This document shows positions 1 through 8,727 of a stretch of DNA of 64,000 nt, piece after piece. Position 1 is the stretch's first letter. Every line of letters starts with the position of its first letter. Source of the stretch: Ferrimonas sediminicola (GTDB lineage: Bacteria > Pseudomonadota > Gammaproteobacteria > Enterobacterales > Shewanellaceae). The notes under the pieces were generated by a model, which was given only the letters and a program-made list of their open reading frames with translations, was not told the origin of the DNA and searched no databases. Made by a program: the position numbers and the translations under genes. Location: contig NZ_SWCI01000011.1 of assembly GCF_005116715.1 (NCBI RefSeq), positions 29,365-93,364 on the forward strand. Reading direction: 5' to 3'.

Positions 1-222
1 TTTGGCATGGGCTTCCTGCCCGAGGGGGAGTACCGGGTGGGCTACAGCTGCCTGGGACACCTGGATCAGCCGGAAACCAACGAGGGGGCCGAATCCGGTT
101 TTGCCTTCTATGGCGACGGTGGGACGGTGGCCATTGACGCCGGTGAGTCCGGCGGCTATCAAAATCAGCACCGCTGTGGTGGTCAGGGTGGCGGCGGCCC
201 CGGCCACGGTGGCCGAGGATAG
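1..222 (+). CDS. C-terminal end of a hypothetical protein, cut by the window edge
   Basis: The frame is open from base 1 to a TAG at 220-222 and is followed at once by a terminator hairpin, so this is probably the end of a real gene. The visible part has a beta-rich stretch (LPEGEYRVGYSCLGHLDQPE) followed by a Gly-rich tail ending GGGGPGHGGRG. The pattern 'G-Y-x-V-x-Y-x-C ... DxPE' recalls DUF4382-type surface lipoproteins, but that is a weak resemblance from memory. The start lies outside the window. Function not recognised. Confidence 0.5.
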   Translation, partial: FGMGFLPEGEYRVGYSCLGHLDQPETNEGAESGFAFYGDGGTVAIDAGESGGYQNQHRCGGQGGGGPGHGGRG

Positions 223-223
223 A

Positions 224-253
224 GAAAAAACGGAGCCTGATGGCTCCGTTTTG
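224..253. terminator. Bidirectional Rho-independent terminator
   Basis: The stem ACGGAGCC/GGCTCCGT with a 4-nt loop is flanked by an A-run on the left and TTTTG on the right. It lies between the converging partial gene (1-222) and the P1 peptidase and can serve both. Confidence 0.85.
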
Positions 254-1291
254 TTAGGGCTGGCTGCCCGGTTGCAGGTCGCGGCTGGCGGGCAGGCCTC
301 CGGCAGCGGTGGCGGCTTTGACCGCCCGGTGGATCGCCTCCTCCACCACTTCGGCGGCGATCACCCCGACGGCGTTGATGTCGCTGACGGTCACCTCTCC
401 GGTGCCGGCGGCAAACAGGGTGTCGCCATCGTACAGGGAGTGCACCGGACGGATCGCCCGAGCATAGCCATCGTGGCCCATCTGGGCCAGCTTCAATGCC
501 TGGGACTTGGTCAGCCTGGCGTTGGTGACGATGGCGCCGATGGTGGTGTTGCGACCGGCAAACCCCTGGGCGTTGGCCCCGGCCAGGATCAACTCGGTGC
601 CGGAGACAAAGCCGGTACCGGCCTCGTTGCGGGTGGCCGCCAGCAGGGTGTTGCCCTCCATCACGTCTCCCCAGGCGTTGACCGCCACCACGGCTCCGAC
701 GATCAGGCCGCCGTTCAGGGTGATGCTGTAGCTGCCGATGCCACTCTTGGTGGCCCGGCTCATGCCGGCGATCTTGCCGACACTGGCGCCGGTGCCGGCA
801 CCGACGCTGCCCTCGGCAAAACTGATGCGCTGGGCGGCCCTGGCCGCCCGGTAGCCCATCTCGGCGTCGGGGCGGGCCTTGGCGTCCCCCAGGGCCAGGT
901 CAAACAGCACGGCCCCGGTCACGATCGGGACCTGGGCTACGCCGGTGTCGAAGCCGATCCGCTGCTCCTCCAGGCAGCGGGCCACGCCGCTCATGCTGTC
1001 CAGGCCGAAGGCGCTGCCGCCGGAGAGGACGATGGCGTGGACTTTGTCCACCAGGTTCTCCGGCCTCAGCAGGTCGGTTTCCCGGGTGCCGGGGGCGGCG
1101 CCGCGCACGTCCACCCCGGCGGTGGCGCCCTGGTCGAAGCGCAGCACGGTGACCCCGGTCAGTCCCTTGCTGTCGGACACCTGGCCGATGGCCAGTCCCT
1201 TGATGCCGAAGATGGCGTCGGTCTGGTAGTCGTCGGCCATGGCGGTGCCTCCCAGCAGCGCCCATAGCGCCGCAATTGCCCAGTGTTTCAT
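254..1291 (-). CDS. P1 family (DmpA-like) peptidase with signal peptide
   Basis: 345 aa. Residues 1-19 form a signal peptide (MKHWAIAALWALLGGTAMA) followed by Asp-Asp, so the protein is probably exported to the periplasm. The rest matches the P1/S58 family: an N-terminal 'G-L-x-I-G' segment, LSGGSAFGLD near residue 90, a Gly-rich central part (SVGAGTGASVGK) and the segment IVTNARLTKSQ near residue 255, which corresponds to the autoprocessing and N-terminal-nucleophile region of DmpA-type aminopeptidases. In this family self-cleavage yields two subunits, with the freed Ser/Thr as nucleophile; here the nucleophile would be Thr. The substrate cannot be told from sequence (D-amino-acid or beta-peptide aminopeptidase activity is known in the family). 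It is a single gene with a terminator downstream and its own upstream region. Confidence 0.85.
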   Translation of the reverse strand: MKHWAIAALWALLGGTAMADDYQTDAIFGIKGLAIGQVSDSKGLTGVTVLRFDQGATAGVDVRGAAPGTRETDLLRPENLVDKVHAIVLSGGSAFGLDSMSGVARCLEEQRIGFDTGVAQVPIVTGAVLFDLALGDAKARPDAEMGYRAARAAQRISFAEGSVGAGTGASVGKIAGMSRATKSGIGSYSITLNGGLIVGAVVAVNAWGDVMEGNTLLAATRNEAGTGFVSGTELILAGANAQGFAGRNTTIGAIVTNARLTKSQALKLAQMGHDGYARAIRPVHSLYDGDTLFAAGTGEVTVSDINAVGVIAAEVVEEAIHRAVKAATAAGGLPASRDLQPGSQP

Positions 1292-1383
1292 GATGGTCCT
1301 TTGTGGTATGACTTTGGTGACTATCTCTTACTGATCAGCTCAATAGCTCATGATGCCAGGGATGCAGCTTAGCAGAGGCCACC

Positions 1384-1414
1384 GAAGAAAAGAAAAGGCG
1401 CCCGCAGGCGCCTT
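1384..1414 (-). terminator. Rho-independent terminator of the EF-G-like gene
   Basis: An 8-bp perfect stem AAGGCGCC/GGCGCCTT with a 4-nt loop. In the minus direction it is followed by a T-rich run (TTTTCTTTTCTTC). It lies 19 bp downstream of the EF-G-like stop codon. Confidence 0.85.
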
Positions 1415-1432
1415 ACATTTCGGTGAGCCGGG

Positions 1433-3457
1433 TCAATGCATCAGCGACTGCTGTACATTGGGCGGGGCGATCTCGTAGCGGCTGAAGGTCATGGAGTACT
1501 GGCCCTCGCCACCGGTCATCGCCTTGAGGCGGGTGGCGTAGTCGTCGAGGGCCGCCAGGGGCGCCTCCACATTGATGTCCACCTGGGCGTTGGCCAGGGC
1601 TTCGGTACCACACACCATGGCGCGCAGGGCGCTGAGATCCCCGGTGATGTCCCCCATCTTCTCCTGGGGCACCTGCACGTGCATGTCCACCAGAGGCTCG
1701 AGGATCACCGGACCCGCCTTGGCAACGGCGTCGAGGAACGCCTTCTTGCCGGCGGCGACGAAGGCGATCTCCTTGGAGTCCACCGAGTGGTGCTTGCCAT
1801 CCAGGACGATCACCTTGATATCCTGCATGGGGTAGCCGGCCAGGAAGCCCTGATTCATCGCCTCGCGCACCCCCTTCTCCACCGCCGGGATGAATTGGCC
1901 GGGAATGGCGCCGCCGACCACCTGGCTTTCGAAGTGGAAGCCGGCCCCCCGCTCCAGCGGCTCGATGCGCAGGGACACCTCGCCAAACTGGCCGGCACCG
2001 CCGGTCTGCTTCTTGTGCCTGTGCTGCCCGTCGGCGCCGGTGGTGATGGTCTCGCGATAGGCCACCGTCGGCTTGGCGGTCTCCATATCCACGTTGAACA
2101 CCTCGTTGGCCTTCTCCAGGGCGATCTGCACATGCATATCGCCCAGGCCCTGGAGAACCGTTTCGTTCTGGTTCTCCTGATGCTCGATATGCAGGCTGGG
2201 ATCCTCGGCCACCAGCTTGTGCAGTACCTCGGCGATCTTCTGCTCATCCCCCCGCTTCTTCGGTTTCACCGCCAGCCCGAAGATGGGTTGAGGCATATCC
2301 AGCTTGGGCATGTGGTAGAGGTCTTCATCGTGGCTGTCGTGGAGGATGGCGTCCACCTCCAGGCCATCGATCTTGGCCAGGGCCAGGATGTCACCGGGGA
2401 CCGCTTCTTCGACCTCGATCTGCTTGGCGCCCTGCAGCTTGAACAGGTGGTTGACCTTGAAGGGTTTGCGGCCATCACCGATCAGCAGGCGCATACCCTG
2501 GGTCAGGGTGCCCTGGTGCAGGCGCAGCACGCCCATGCGACCGACGAAGGGGTCGATGCCCACCCGGAACACGTGGGCCAACACGTGGTCATCGGCATTC
2601 TGGGTGATGGTGATGGCCTGCTCCTCGTCGCCCCAGCCCTTGAGGAAGGCGGGCGGGGTGGCTTCCAGCGGGTTGGGCATCACCTCGCACACCACTCTGA
2701 GCAGGGCGGAGAGGCCGATGTCCCTCTCGGCACTGGTAAAGCAGATGGGCACCAAGTGGCCCGCCCGCAGAGCGGTCTCCAGGGGTTCATGCAGCTGCTT
2801 GGGATCGAGGGACTCCCCCTGCTCCAGATAGAGCTCCATCAGGGCCTCATCCTCCTCGAGGACGGTGTCCACCAGTTCGTCGTGGACGCTGGCGGTGTCG
2901 CTGAACAGGGTGGGGGTCTGCTCCGGCTGGAAGTAGCAATCCACTACGCCGTCACCCTCGGCTGTGGGCAGGTTGATGGGCAGACAGCCGGGACCGAATC
3001 GGGTCTGGATCTGATCCACCAGGGCTTCGAGTCGGTCCAGGTTGTCGTCGATGTGGTTGATCACGATGACGATCGCCTTGCCCTGGTGGCGGGCGGCTTC
3101 GAAGGCGCGCTGGGTAACCGCTTCGATGCCATGTTCGGCATGGATCACCAGCATCACCGATTCGACCGCCGGCAGCGGCAACAGGGCCCGGCCAAAGAAG
3201 TCGGCCAGTCCGGGGGTGTCGATGAGGTTGATGTGGTGATGCTGATAATCGAGGGAGAGGAAGGAGGGTTCCAGGCTGTGGTGATGGGCTTGTTCCTGGG
3301 CAGTGAAATCGGCGTGATTTGTGCCCTTGTCGACCCTGCCACGGTCATTGATGGCATGAGCCCGGAACAAGAGGGCCTCGATCAACGAGGATTTACCGCT
3401 TCCGGTATGGCCCATCAGGGCCAGGTTCCTTATCTGCGCGGTACGATACTTAGGCAT
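1433..3457 (-). CDS. Elongation factor G paralogue (EF-G2-like translational GTPase)
   Basis: 674 aa, with start ATG at 3457 preceded by a strong AAGGAGG; the frame runs further upstream but without a ribosome site. Domains in order: G domain with G1 GHTGSGKS (about residues 16-23), DTPG near 80 and NHID near 134; domain II; domain III with the EF-G pattern around GLGDMHVQIALE; domain IV (GGAGQFGEV ... MNQGFLAGYPM); and a domain V ending DYATRLKAMTGGEGQYSM. This is the architecture of EF-G, but the protein is short and diverged, like the second EF-G found in many gammaproteobacteria away from the str operon. The G4 motif is NHID rather than NKxD, an unusual change at the guanine-recognising lysine. 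The role (accessory translocation, recycling or stress) is not known from sequence. Monocistronic with its own terminator. Confidence 0.85.
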   Translation of the reverse strand: MPKYRTAQIRNLALMGHTGSGKSSLIEALLFRAHAINDRGRVDKGTNHADFTAQEQAHHHSLEPSFLSLDYQHHHINLIDTPGLADFFGRALLPLPAVESVMLVIHAEHGIEAVTQRAFEAARHQGKAIVIVINHIDDNLDRLEALVDQIQTRFGPGCLPINLPTAEGDGVVDCYFQPEQTPTLFSDTASVHDELVDTVLEEDEALMELYLEQGESLDPKQLHEPLETALRAGHLVPICFTSAERDIGLSALLRVVCEVMPNPLEATPPAFLKGWGDEEQAITITQNADDHVLAHVFRVGIDPFVGRMGVLRLHQGTLTQGMRLLIGDGRKPFKVNHLFKLQGAKQIEVEEAVPGDILALAKIDGLEVDAILHDSHDEDLYHMPKLDMPQPIFGLAVKPKKRGDEQKIAEVLHKLVAEDPSLHIEHQENQNETVLQGLGDMHVQIALEKANEVFNVDMETAKPTVAYRETITTGADGQHRHKKQTGGAGQFGEVSLRIEPLERGAGFHFESQVVGGAIPGQFIPAVEKGVREAMNQGFLAGYPMQDIKVIVLDGKHHSVDSKEIAFVAAGKKAFLDAVAKAGPVILEPLVDMHVQVPQEKMGDITGDLSALRAMVCGTEALANAQVDINVEAPLAALDDYATRLKAMTGGEGQYSMTFSRYEIAPPNVQQSLMH

Positions 3458-3659
3458 AGTTGCCTCCTTTATCTTTGTTGAATCCGGCAGTCCATTCCGA
3501 GTATAGGTAGCAAACAGGTGGTAATTATTGACCAAGGTCACGCTTTTTGCGGTTGATTATTGTTCGGCATAACCCACCTGAGTCTCTAATTGGCCAAGGT
3601 AAAGCTGCCTATTTTGCCGGGGTCTGGGGGGATCCCTCTGCGTGATCCGGCGGCTGGCG

Positions 3660-4556
3660 TCACTCCCACGGCGGTGGCGTGACGCCCAGCTCATCCTGGA
3701 TGAGTTTCAGAAAGGCAGTGGTTTTTGCCGGAAGTCCCTCTCGGCCCGGCAGCAGTGCGTAGATGGTATGACTGGGCAGGGGCCAGGACGGCAACAGGGA
3801 CACCAGGGTGTTGTCCCTCAGTTGGGGGGCGACGATGAAGGTGGGCATCTGTGCGATGCCGATCCCCGCCACCAGGGCGTCGAGCAGGGCCTCCGAGTTG
3901 TTGGCCCGATAGTTGCCTTCGGGCTGAATCTGTTCCTCTCCCAGCTGCCAGTGGCGACCGCCACGGAAGTAGCTGTACTCTAGGCAGTTGTGCTCGGCCA
4001 GCGCCGAGGGGGAGCTGGGCACACCATGGCGTTCCAGATAGCCCGGGCTGGCGCACAGCACCGATCGGCAGGGGGCGATGGGGACCGCCACCTGCTGAGA
4101 GTCGGGCAGGTGGCCGATGCGGATCGCTAGGTCGATGCCGTCGGCCACCAGGTCCACCATGCGATCATCCAGGTGGAGATCCACCTTCACGCCGGGGTGG
4201 TCTGCCAGGAAGCGGGGGATCAGCGGTGCCACGTAGCGACGGCCAAACACCATCGGCAGGCTGAGGCTGAGGGTGCCTCGAGGCTGGTTCCGGCTCAGCT
4301 CCAGCCGGTTTTGCCCCCGCTGCACCAACTCCCACGCCTTGCGGGCATCCTCATAGAACTCCCGGCCCTCCCGGGTCAGGCTCAGGCTGCGGGTGGTGCG
4401 CAGCAGCAAAGGGCTGCCCAGGGTTTGCTCCAGGGCCTGGATCCGCTTGCTGACCGCCGAAGGAGTCATTTCCAGACGTCGGGCGGCGGCGGTAAAGCTG
4501 CCGGTCGCCACCACCGCCACGAGGACGGGGATGGCGGCGAAGAGATCTCTGTTCAA
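3660..4556 (-). CDS. LysR family transcriptional regulator
   Basis: 298 aa from TTG at 4556. Residues about 1-60 form the winged helix-turn-helix (SFTAAARRLEMTPSAVSKRI); the remainder is the LysR substrate-binding fold, with the CrgA-like features VDLVADGIDLAIRIG and a conserved AGIGIAQMP. I prefer the TTG start because CAGGA lies just upstream and because the protein then begins NRDLFAAIPVLVAV, as LysR proteins usually do. The in-frame ATG at 4598 overlaps a TATAAT that looks like this gene's own -10 box, and it has no Shine-Dalgarno. It is divergent from yjjG, with the shared region 4557-4656 carrying both promoters. The regulon is unknown. Confidence 0.8.
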   Translation of the reverse strand: MNRDLFAAIPVLVAVVATGSFTAAARRLEMTPSAVSKRIQALEQTLGSPLLLRTTRSLSLTREGREFYEDARKAWELVQRGQNRLELSRNQPRGTLSLSLPMVFGRRYVAPLIPRFLADHPGVKVDLHLDDRMVDLVADGIDLAIRIGHLPDSQQVAVPIAPCRSVLCASPGYLERHGVPSSPSALAEHNCLEYSYFRGGRHWQLGEEQIQPEGNYRANNSEALLDALVAGIGIAQMPTFIVAPQLRDNTLVSLLPSWPLPSHTIYALLPGREGLPAKTTAFLKLIQDELGVTPPPWE

Positions 4557-4656
4557 ATTTGTTCCTGAGAGGACATTCAGTTGTTCCAAATTTGCCATTA
4601 TATACCCGCTGCGGCTTGTGTAGAGTGGAGGGCAAATCCTATTGCGGAGAGTCCCT

Positions 4657-5331
4657 TTGAATTACGACTGGATCCTGTTTGATGCCGACGACACCCTGTT
4701 CCACTTCGACGATTTCGCCGGGCTGTCCCGACTGTTCGCCGACCGCGGACTGGCCTTCGACCGGGAGGCCTACCAGGCCTATCAGCAGAGAAACCGGCCG
4801 TTGTGGGTCGCCTACCAGAACGGAGAGATTGGCGCCCGGGAGGTGCAGCAGATCCGCTTCGAACCCTGGCGGGAACTGCTGGCCATGAGTGCTGGTGAGA
4901 TCAATGCCGCCTTCCTCGGGGCGATGGCCGAGGTGTGCTGTCCCCTTCCGGGAGCCCGTGAGCTGCTGACGGCTCTGCAGAGCCGGGCCAGGCTGGGGAT
5001 CATCACCAATGGCTTTACCGACCTGCAGCGGGTGCGACTGGAGCGCAACCACCTGGATCAGGTGTTTTCCCTGGTGGTGATCTCCGAACAGGTGGGGGTG
5101 GCCAAACCGGATCCGCGCATCTTCGATCACGCCATGAAGTTGATGGACCACCCGAGGGCGGAGCGGGTGTTGATGGTGGGGGACAACCCCCACTCGGATA
5201 TCCTCGGTGGCAACCGCGCCGGTTTCCACACCTGCTGGCTGAACCATCACGACACCCCCTGCCCGGAGGGGATTACCCCGGATTTTCAGGTGCGTCATCT
5301 GGCGGAGCTGCAGGCGCTGCTGCTGGCCTGA
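4657..5331 (+). CDS. yjjG: HAD-type pyrimidine 5'-nucleotidase YjjG
   Basis: 224 aa. HAD phosphatase motif I is FDADDTLF (residues 7-14), motif II is ITNGF with its Thr, and the C-terminal motif is VGDNPHSDILGG. The close match along the whole length to E. coli YjjG (NYDWILFDADDTLF; RLERNHLDQVF; VISEQVGVAKPDPRIFD) supports the assignment. YjjG dephosphorylates dUMP, dTMP and non-canonical pyrimidine nucleotides, a nucleotide-pool house-cleaning role. I start it at TTG 4657, with GCGGAGAG upstream, because homologues begin M-x-x-D-W-I; an upstream in-frame TTG at 4642 would add five residues. Divergent from the LysR gene. Confidence 0.88.
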   Translation: MNYDWILFDADDTLFHFDDFAGLSRLFADRGLAFDREAYQAYQQRNRPLWVAYQNGEIGAREVQQIRFEPWRELLAMSAGEINAAFLGAMAEVCCPLPGARELLTALQSRARLGIITNGFTDLQRVRLERNHLDQVFSLVVISEQVGVAKPDPRIFDHAMKLMDHPRAERVLMVGDNPHSDILGGNRAGFHTCWLNHHDTPCPEGITPDFQVRHLAELQALLLA

Positions 5332-5351
5332 GGCCTCAGCCCCGCGAAGCC

Positions 5352-5816
5352 CTAGAGGGCGCCCTCAAACCCCTGCTGACGCCAGGCCTCGTAGCTGACG
5401 ATGGCCACGGCGTTGGAGAGGTTCAGGCTGCGGCTGCTGCCCTGCATAGGGATGCGGATGCGCCGGGTTGCGGGGATGGCGTTGCGCACCGGCGCCGGCA
5501 GTCCCCGGGTCTCCGGGCCAAACAGCAGCACGTCCCCGGGCCGGTAGTCGGGCTCGGTATGGGGGCGGCTCCCCTTGGTGGTGAGGGCGAAGACACGCCG
5601 GCCCGCCATCGCCTCAAGGAAGGCCGGGTAGTCCGGGTAGCGGGTGACCCGGGTCAGATCGCCATAGTCCAGCCCGGCACGGCGCAGCTTCTTCTCCTCC
5701 AGATCAAACCCCAGAGGCTCAATCAGGTGCAGATGGCAGCCGTTGTTGGCACAGAGGCGGATGATGTTGCCGGTATTGGGGGCGATCTCCGGCTCAAACA
5801 GGGCGATCTCAAACAT
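5352..5816 (-). CDS. trmL: tRNA (cytidine/uridine-2'-O-)-methyltransferase TrmL
   Basis: 154 aa, SPOUT-fold methyltransferase. It begins [20 protein letters not shown], the TrmL N-terminus, and contains the knot motifs [11 protein letters not shown] and [19 protein letters not shown]. TrmL methylates the 2'-O of the wobble base of tRNA-Leu isoacceptors. The start at 5816 is set by homology; upstream in-frame codons encode unrelated sequence. It lies 62 bp from the end of cpxA on the same strand and 21 bp from converging yjjG, with no clear terminator between the converging genes. Confidence 0.92.
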   Translation of the reverse strand: MFEIALFEPEIAPNTGNIIRLCANNGCHLHLIEPLGFDLEEKKLRRAGLDYGDLTRVTRYPDYPAFLEAMAGRRVFALTTKGSRPHTEPDYRPGDVLLFGPETRGLPAPVRNAIPATRRIRIPMQGSSRSLNLSNAVAIVSYEAWRQQGFEGAL

Positions 5817-5877
5817 GGTGTGGGCTGGCTGATGGTCAGGGCGGGTCAGTATGACAGCGGGGCCGGGGGGCTGCAAG

Positions 5878-7302
5878 TCACTCGATGGGCAGGGTCAGGG
5901 TGACGCAGAGGCCGCCCAGCACGCCAATCTCCGCCCTGATCTGCCCCTGGTGGGCGGTGACCGCCCCCTGGACGATCGCCAGGCCCAGGCCCCAGCCGCC
6001 ACTCTGGCGATCCCGGGCCTTGGAGACCCGGTGGAACGGCTTGAAGATGGCCTCCAGCTGCTCTGGCGGCACGCCCGGACCGTCGTCCTCCACCCGCAGG
6101 TTGAGCCGCTCTCCCCGGCGCCAGGCGCTTAGCCTGATCTGCTGGTTGCCGTAGCGGATGGCGTTGCGCAGCAGGTTCTCCACCGCCCGTTGCAGCAGGG
6201 TTTCGCAGCCATTGAGGGTCAGCCCTTGTGGCAGGGTCACCTCCAGCCTCTTACCCGCCTGCTCGGCCTCGAAGGCGGCGCCGTCGATCACCCGCTCCAG
6301 GGTGTCTCCCAGGTTGAGCCGCTGCTTGGTGTCGGTCACCTGGCTGTTGAGACGGGAGAGCTGCAACAGCTCCTGGATCATTCCCTCCATCTGGGCGGCC
6401 TGCTGCTCCAGCCGAGTCAGCTCGTTGCTCGCCTGGCCCTTGCGCTTGGCCAGGGCCAGGGCCAGCTGGATCCGGGTCAGCGGAGTGCGCAGCTCGTGGG
6501 AGATGTCGGAGATCAGCCGCTGCTGCTCCCGGACCAGGGTGCTGACCGAGTGGGCCATGGTGTCGAAGCTGCGGGCCAACTGCCCCACCTCGTCCCGCCT
6601 GGCCAGGATCCTGGGTTCCACCCTGGCATCCAGGTCCCCGTGGCCCAGCTGCAGGGCGGTCAGCCGCAGGGCGTTCAGCGGCCGGCCAAAGTGCCAGGCC
6701 ACCAGGCCAAAGATCACCCCGGACACCAGGGCCACCAGCAGCACGAACATCAATGGGTTCTCCTGAAGGTAGAGGATCCAGCTCCTGGAGTGGGAGGCTT
6801 TCATCTCCACCAGCAGCAGGGTGGGCTGGCCATTCAGGGTCAGGGGTTCGGGGCCGAAGATCACCGAGCGGATGCTGTAGAACGCCATGGGGGTCAGGGC
6901 TTCGTTTTCCAGCAGGAAGCGGCGCGCCGCCCGGGGCAGGCGCTTGGCTTCGTGCCCCAGGGGCCGGCCATCCAGGGTCAGCAGGTGGAAGCGGAAGCGA
7001 TCATCCCGCAGCGGGCCCATGCCCGGCCCGGGGGGACGCTTGCCTTTGTCCTCGGCGGGATGAATGCGATGGCGCATCATGTCGGCGAAGCGGTCGAGGT
7101 CGCGGATTGGCAGGGTCTCGAGACGGCGGGCGGCCTTGAGCAGGAACTCCTGTTGCCACGACTTCAGCGGCTGCAGGTCCTGGGGTTGCAGCACCTTGGG
7201 GATCAGGATCACCGAGCCGACGATCAGGCTGGTGGTGATCCAGAATGCCAGCAACAGCTTGAGAAAGAGTCGGTTGGGAAGGGCGACCTCTATTCGAGCC
7301 AT
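5878..7302 (-). CDS. cpxA: CpxA-type envelope stress sensor histidine kinase
   Basis: 474 aa. TM1 is at about residues 12-33, a periplasmic domain of about 145 residues follows, TM2 is near 180-202, then HAMP ([24 protein letters not shown]). The dimerisation/phospho-acceptor helix has [12 protein letters not shown] with His near 270; the N-box [11 protein letters not shown] is near 378, G1 is DDGPGVP and G2 is [10 protein letters not shown]. CpxA senses misfolded periplasmic or inner-membrane proteins and phosphorylates CpxR. The gene overlaps the end of cpxR by 13 bp, so translation is coupled. The cpxR-cpxA arrangement and a divergent cpxP/spy-like gene with a CpxR box support the assignment over other OmpR-family pairs. 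Confidence 0.88.
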   Translation of the reverse strand: MARIEVALPNRLFLKLLLAFWITTSLIVGSVILIPKVLQPQDLQPLKSWQQEFLLKAARRLETLPIRDLDRFADMMRHRIHPAEDKGKRPPGPGMGPLRDDRFRFHLLTLDGRPLGHEAKRLPRAARRFLLENEALTPMAFYSIRSVIFGPEPLTLNGQPTLLLVEMKASHSRSWILYLQENPLMFVLLVALVSGVIFGLVAWHFGRPLNALRLTALQLGHGDLDARVEPRILARRDEVGQLARSFDTMAHSVSTLVREQQRLISDISHELRTPLTRIQLALALAKRKGQASNELTRLEQQAAQMEGMIQELLQLSRLNSQVTDTKQRLNLGDTLERVIDGAAFEAEQAGKRLEVTLPQGLTLNGCETLLQRAVENLLRNAIRYGNQQIRLSAWRRGERLNLRVEDDGPGVPPEQLEAIFKPFHRVSKARDRQSGGWGLGLAIVQGAVTAHQGQIRAEIGVLGGLCVTLTLPIE

Positions 7303-7964
7303 ATGTAGCCTTTGCCCCTGACGGTCTTGATGCGGGGACGGCCGTCCTGGCGTTCGGGCAGCTTGCGCCTCAGGTTGGACAGGTGCATGTCCAGGCTGCG
7401 ATCGAAGGGCATCAGCTTCTTACCGAGGACGCTGACGCTGAGATCCTCCTTGGCCACCACCTCTCCGGTGTGATCCAGCAGGGCCTGAAGCAGGGAAAAT
7501 TCGGTGGAGGTGAGCGGTAGCAGCTCCTCGCGGTACCACACCTCCTGGCGGCCCGGGCTGACCACCAGGTCGTTGTCGGTGATCTGATCCGAGGGATCCC
7601 ACTCCTGGGTGCGGCGCAGGATGGCGCGGATTCGGGCCACCAGCTCGCGGTCGTTGAACGGCTTGGGCAGGTAGTCGTCGGCGCCGATCTCCAGCCCGAC
7701 AACCCGGTCGATGTCGTCGCCGCGGGCGGTCAGCATCAGTACCGGCAGGCGGCTCTGCTTGCGCAGCTCCCTGAGGATTTCGAAACCGTTCATCTCCGGC
7801 AGCATCACGTCCAGCAGCAGCAGGTCGAAGCCGCCGCTCTGTGCCAGTGCCAGCCCCTCCCGACCGTTCTGGCAGCAGGCGAGGTGGTATCCCTCCATCT
7901 GCAACAGCTCGGTGAGCAGCTCGCACAGTTCCAGATCGTCTTCAACGAGAAGAATCTTGCCCAT
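7290..7964 (-). CDS. cpxR: CpxR-type response regulator
   Basis: 224 aa, OmpR/PhoB family. The receiver domain begins MGKILLVEDDLELCELL, with the phospho-acceptor Asp in LLLLDVMLPEMNG (near 52) and Lys in YLPKPFNDREL. The C-terminal winged helix has LTSTEFSLLQALLDHTGEVV and ends [12 protein letters not shown]. Phosphorylated CpxR binds GTAAA-N5-GTAAA, and exactly such a site lies 66 bp upstream of this start. First gene of cpxRA, transcribed divergently from the cpxP/spy-like gene, so the operon probably autoregulates. Confidence 0.92.
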   Translation of the reverse strand: MGKILLVEDDLELCELLTELLQMEGYHLACCQNGREGLALAQSGGFDLLLLDVMLPEMNGFEILRELRKQSRLPVLMLTARGDDIDRVVGLEIGADDYLPKPFNDRELVARIRAILRRTQEWDPSDQITDNDLVVSPGRQEVWYREELLPLTSTEFSLLQALLDHTGEVVAKEDLSVSVLGKKLMPFDRSLDMHLSNLRRKLPERQDGRPRIKTVRGKGYIWLE

Positions 7965-8029
7965 TTTGGCCCTCCAAAAACCCTTGATGCCGTAAGCCTA
8001 CCGTGGCCCGGGAGTCGGTCTGACTCTAC

Positions 8030-8044
8030 TTTACACAGTTTTAC
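8030..8044 (-). promoter_or_regulatory. CpxR box between cpxR and the cpxP/spy-like gene
   Basis: Read on the minus strand the site is GTAAA-ACTGT-GTAAA, a perfect match to the CpxR consensus GTAAA-N5-GTAAA. It sits between the divergent starts (7964 and 8133) and could control both. Confidence 0.85.
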
Positions 8045-8132
8045 TCGCGGCTGCAGTTGCCTGACGTGCGGAGGGATAGACTGGAATCGTACCGAAATGA
8101 CCGACTCTCGAAACTACAGAAGGACTGACGAT

Positions 8133-8618
8133 ATGAAAGCAACCAAGAGATGGGCGCTGGCCGCCGCGGCGGGTCTGCTGCTCTCCATGACCGTCGTTTC
8201 CACCGCCTCCGCCAACCACCCCGGTCAGGGCCCCTGCCAAGAGCGGGGCGGCGGCTTTTATGGGGGGAACCAGGGTGGCAAGCAGCTGACACGGATGCTG
8301 CGCCACCTGGATCTGTCCGATGCCCAGAAGCAGCAGGTGAAGGCGATCCTGGCCCGGGCCGAGGCGGAGCGTCCCGGGCGCGATCCGGAGGCGAAGAGGG
8401 CGCAGATGGAGCGCCACCATCAGCTGATGAAGGCGGCGGAGTTCGATGAGCAGGCGGCCCGTGAGATGATCGCGGCGGGTCAGGCCAGGATGGCGGAGAT
8501 GCGGCTCAAGCAGATGAGAGTTAAGCACGAGATCATGCAGCTGCTGACCGCCGAACAGAAGCAGCAGCTGCAGGAGCGGCGCGCCAACAGGATGAAGCGA
8601 CTGGACGACCGTTTCTGA
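8133..8618 (+). CDS. CpxP/Spy family periplasmic protein
   Basis: 161 aa. Residues 1-27 form a signal peptide ending TASA, followed by a mature all-helical protein. The CpxP/Spy hallmark LTxxQ-type motifs appear twice: LDLSDAQKQQVKAIL and LLTAEQKQQLQERR. The family includes Spy, an ATP-independent periplasmic chaperone, and CpxP, which restrains CpxA; sequence alone does not decide between them, but the position divergent from cpxRA favours a CpxP role. The N-terminal mature part is Gly-rich (GGGFYGGNQGG) and has one Cys. The start was chosen at the signal peptide, which has AGAAGGA a short way upstream; the frame extends farther back through the CpxR box and cannot be coding there. Confidence 0.85.
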   Translation: MKATKRWALAAAAGLLLSMTVVSTASANHPGQGPCQERGGGFYGGNQGGKQLTRMLRHLDLSDAQKQQVKAILARAEAERPGRDPEAKRAQMERHHQLMKAAEFDEQAAREMIAAGQARMAEMRLKQMRVKHEIMQLLTAEQKQQLQERRANRMKRLDDRF

Positions 8619-8637
8619 TTCTCATTAAGAATCAATT

Positions 8638-8664
8638 AAAAGGGTGGCAGATGCCGCCTTTTTT
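8638..8664 (+). terminator. Rho-independent terminator after the cpxP/spy-like gene
   Basis: The stem GGTGGC/GCCGCC (one G-U pair), extended by A-T pairs, with a 4-nt loop AGAT, ends in a T6 run at 659-664. Confidence 0.75.
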
Positions 8665-8727
8665 CATTGGTGCTGCCGTCGCAGCTGGTACACTGGCTGC
8701 TGTTTCATAAATTCGGATTGGATAGAT

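Noticed and set aside
1436..3481. Long open frame antisense to the EF-G-like gene (and one antisense to the P1 peptidase, 2-1267)
   Set aside because: They are mirror frames produced by GC-rich codon use; the minus-strand frames hold clear conserved motifs, signals and terminators, while the antisense translations are low-complexity.
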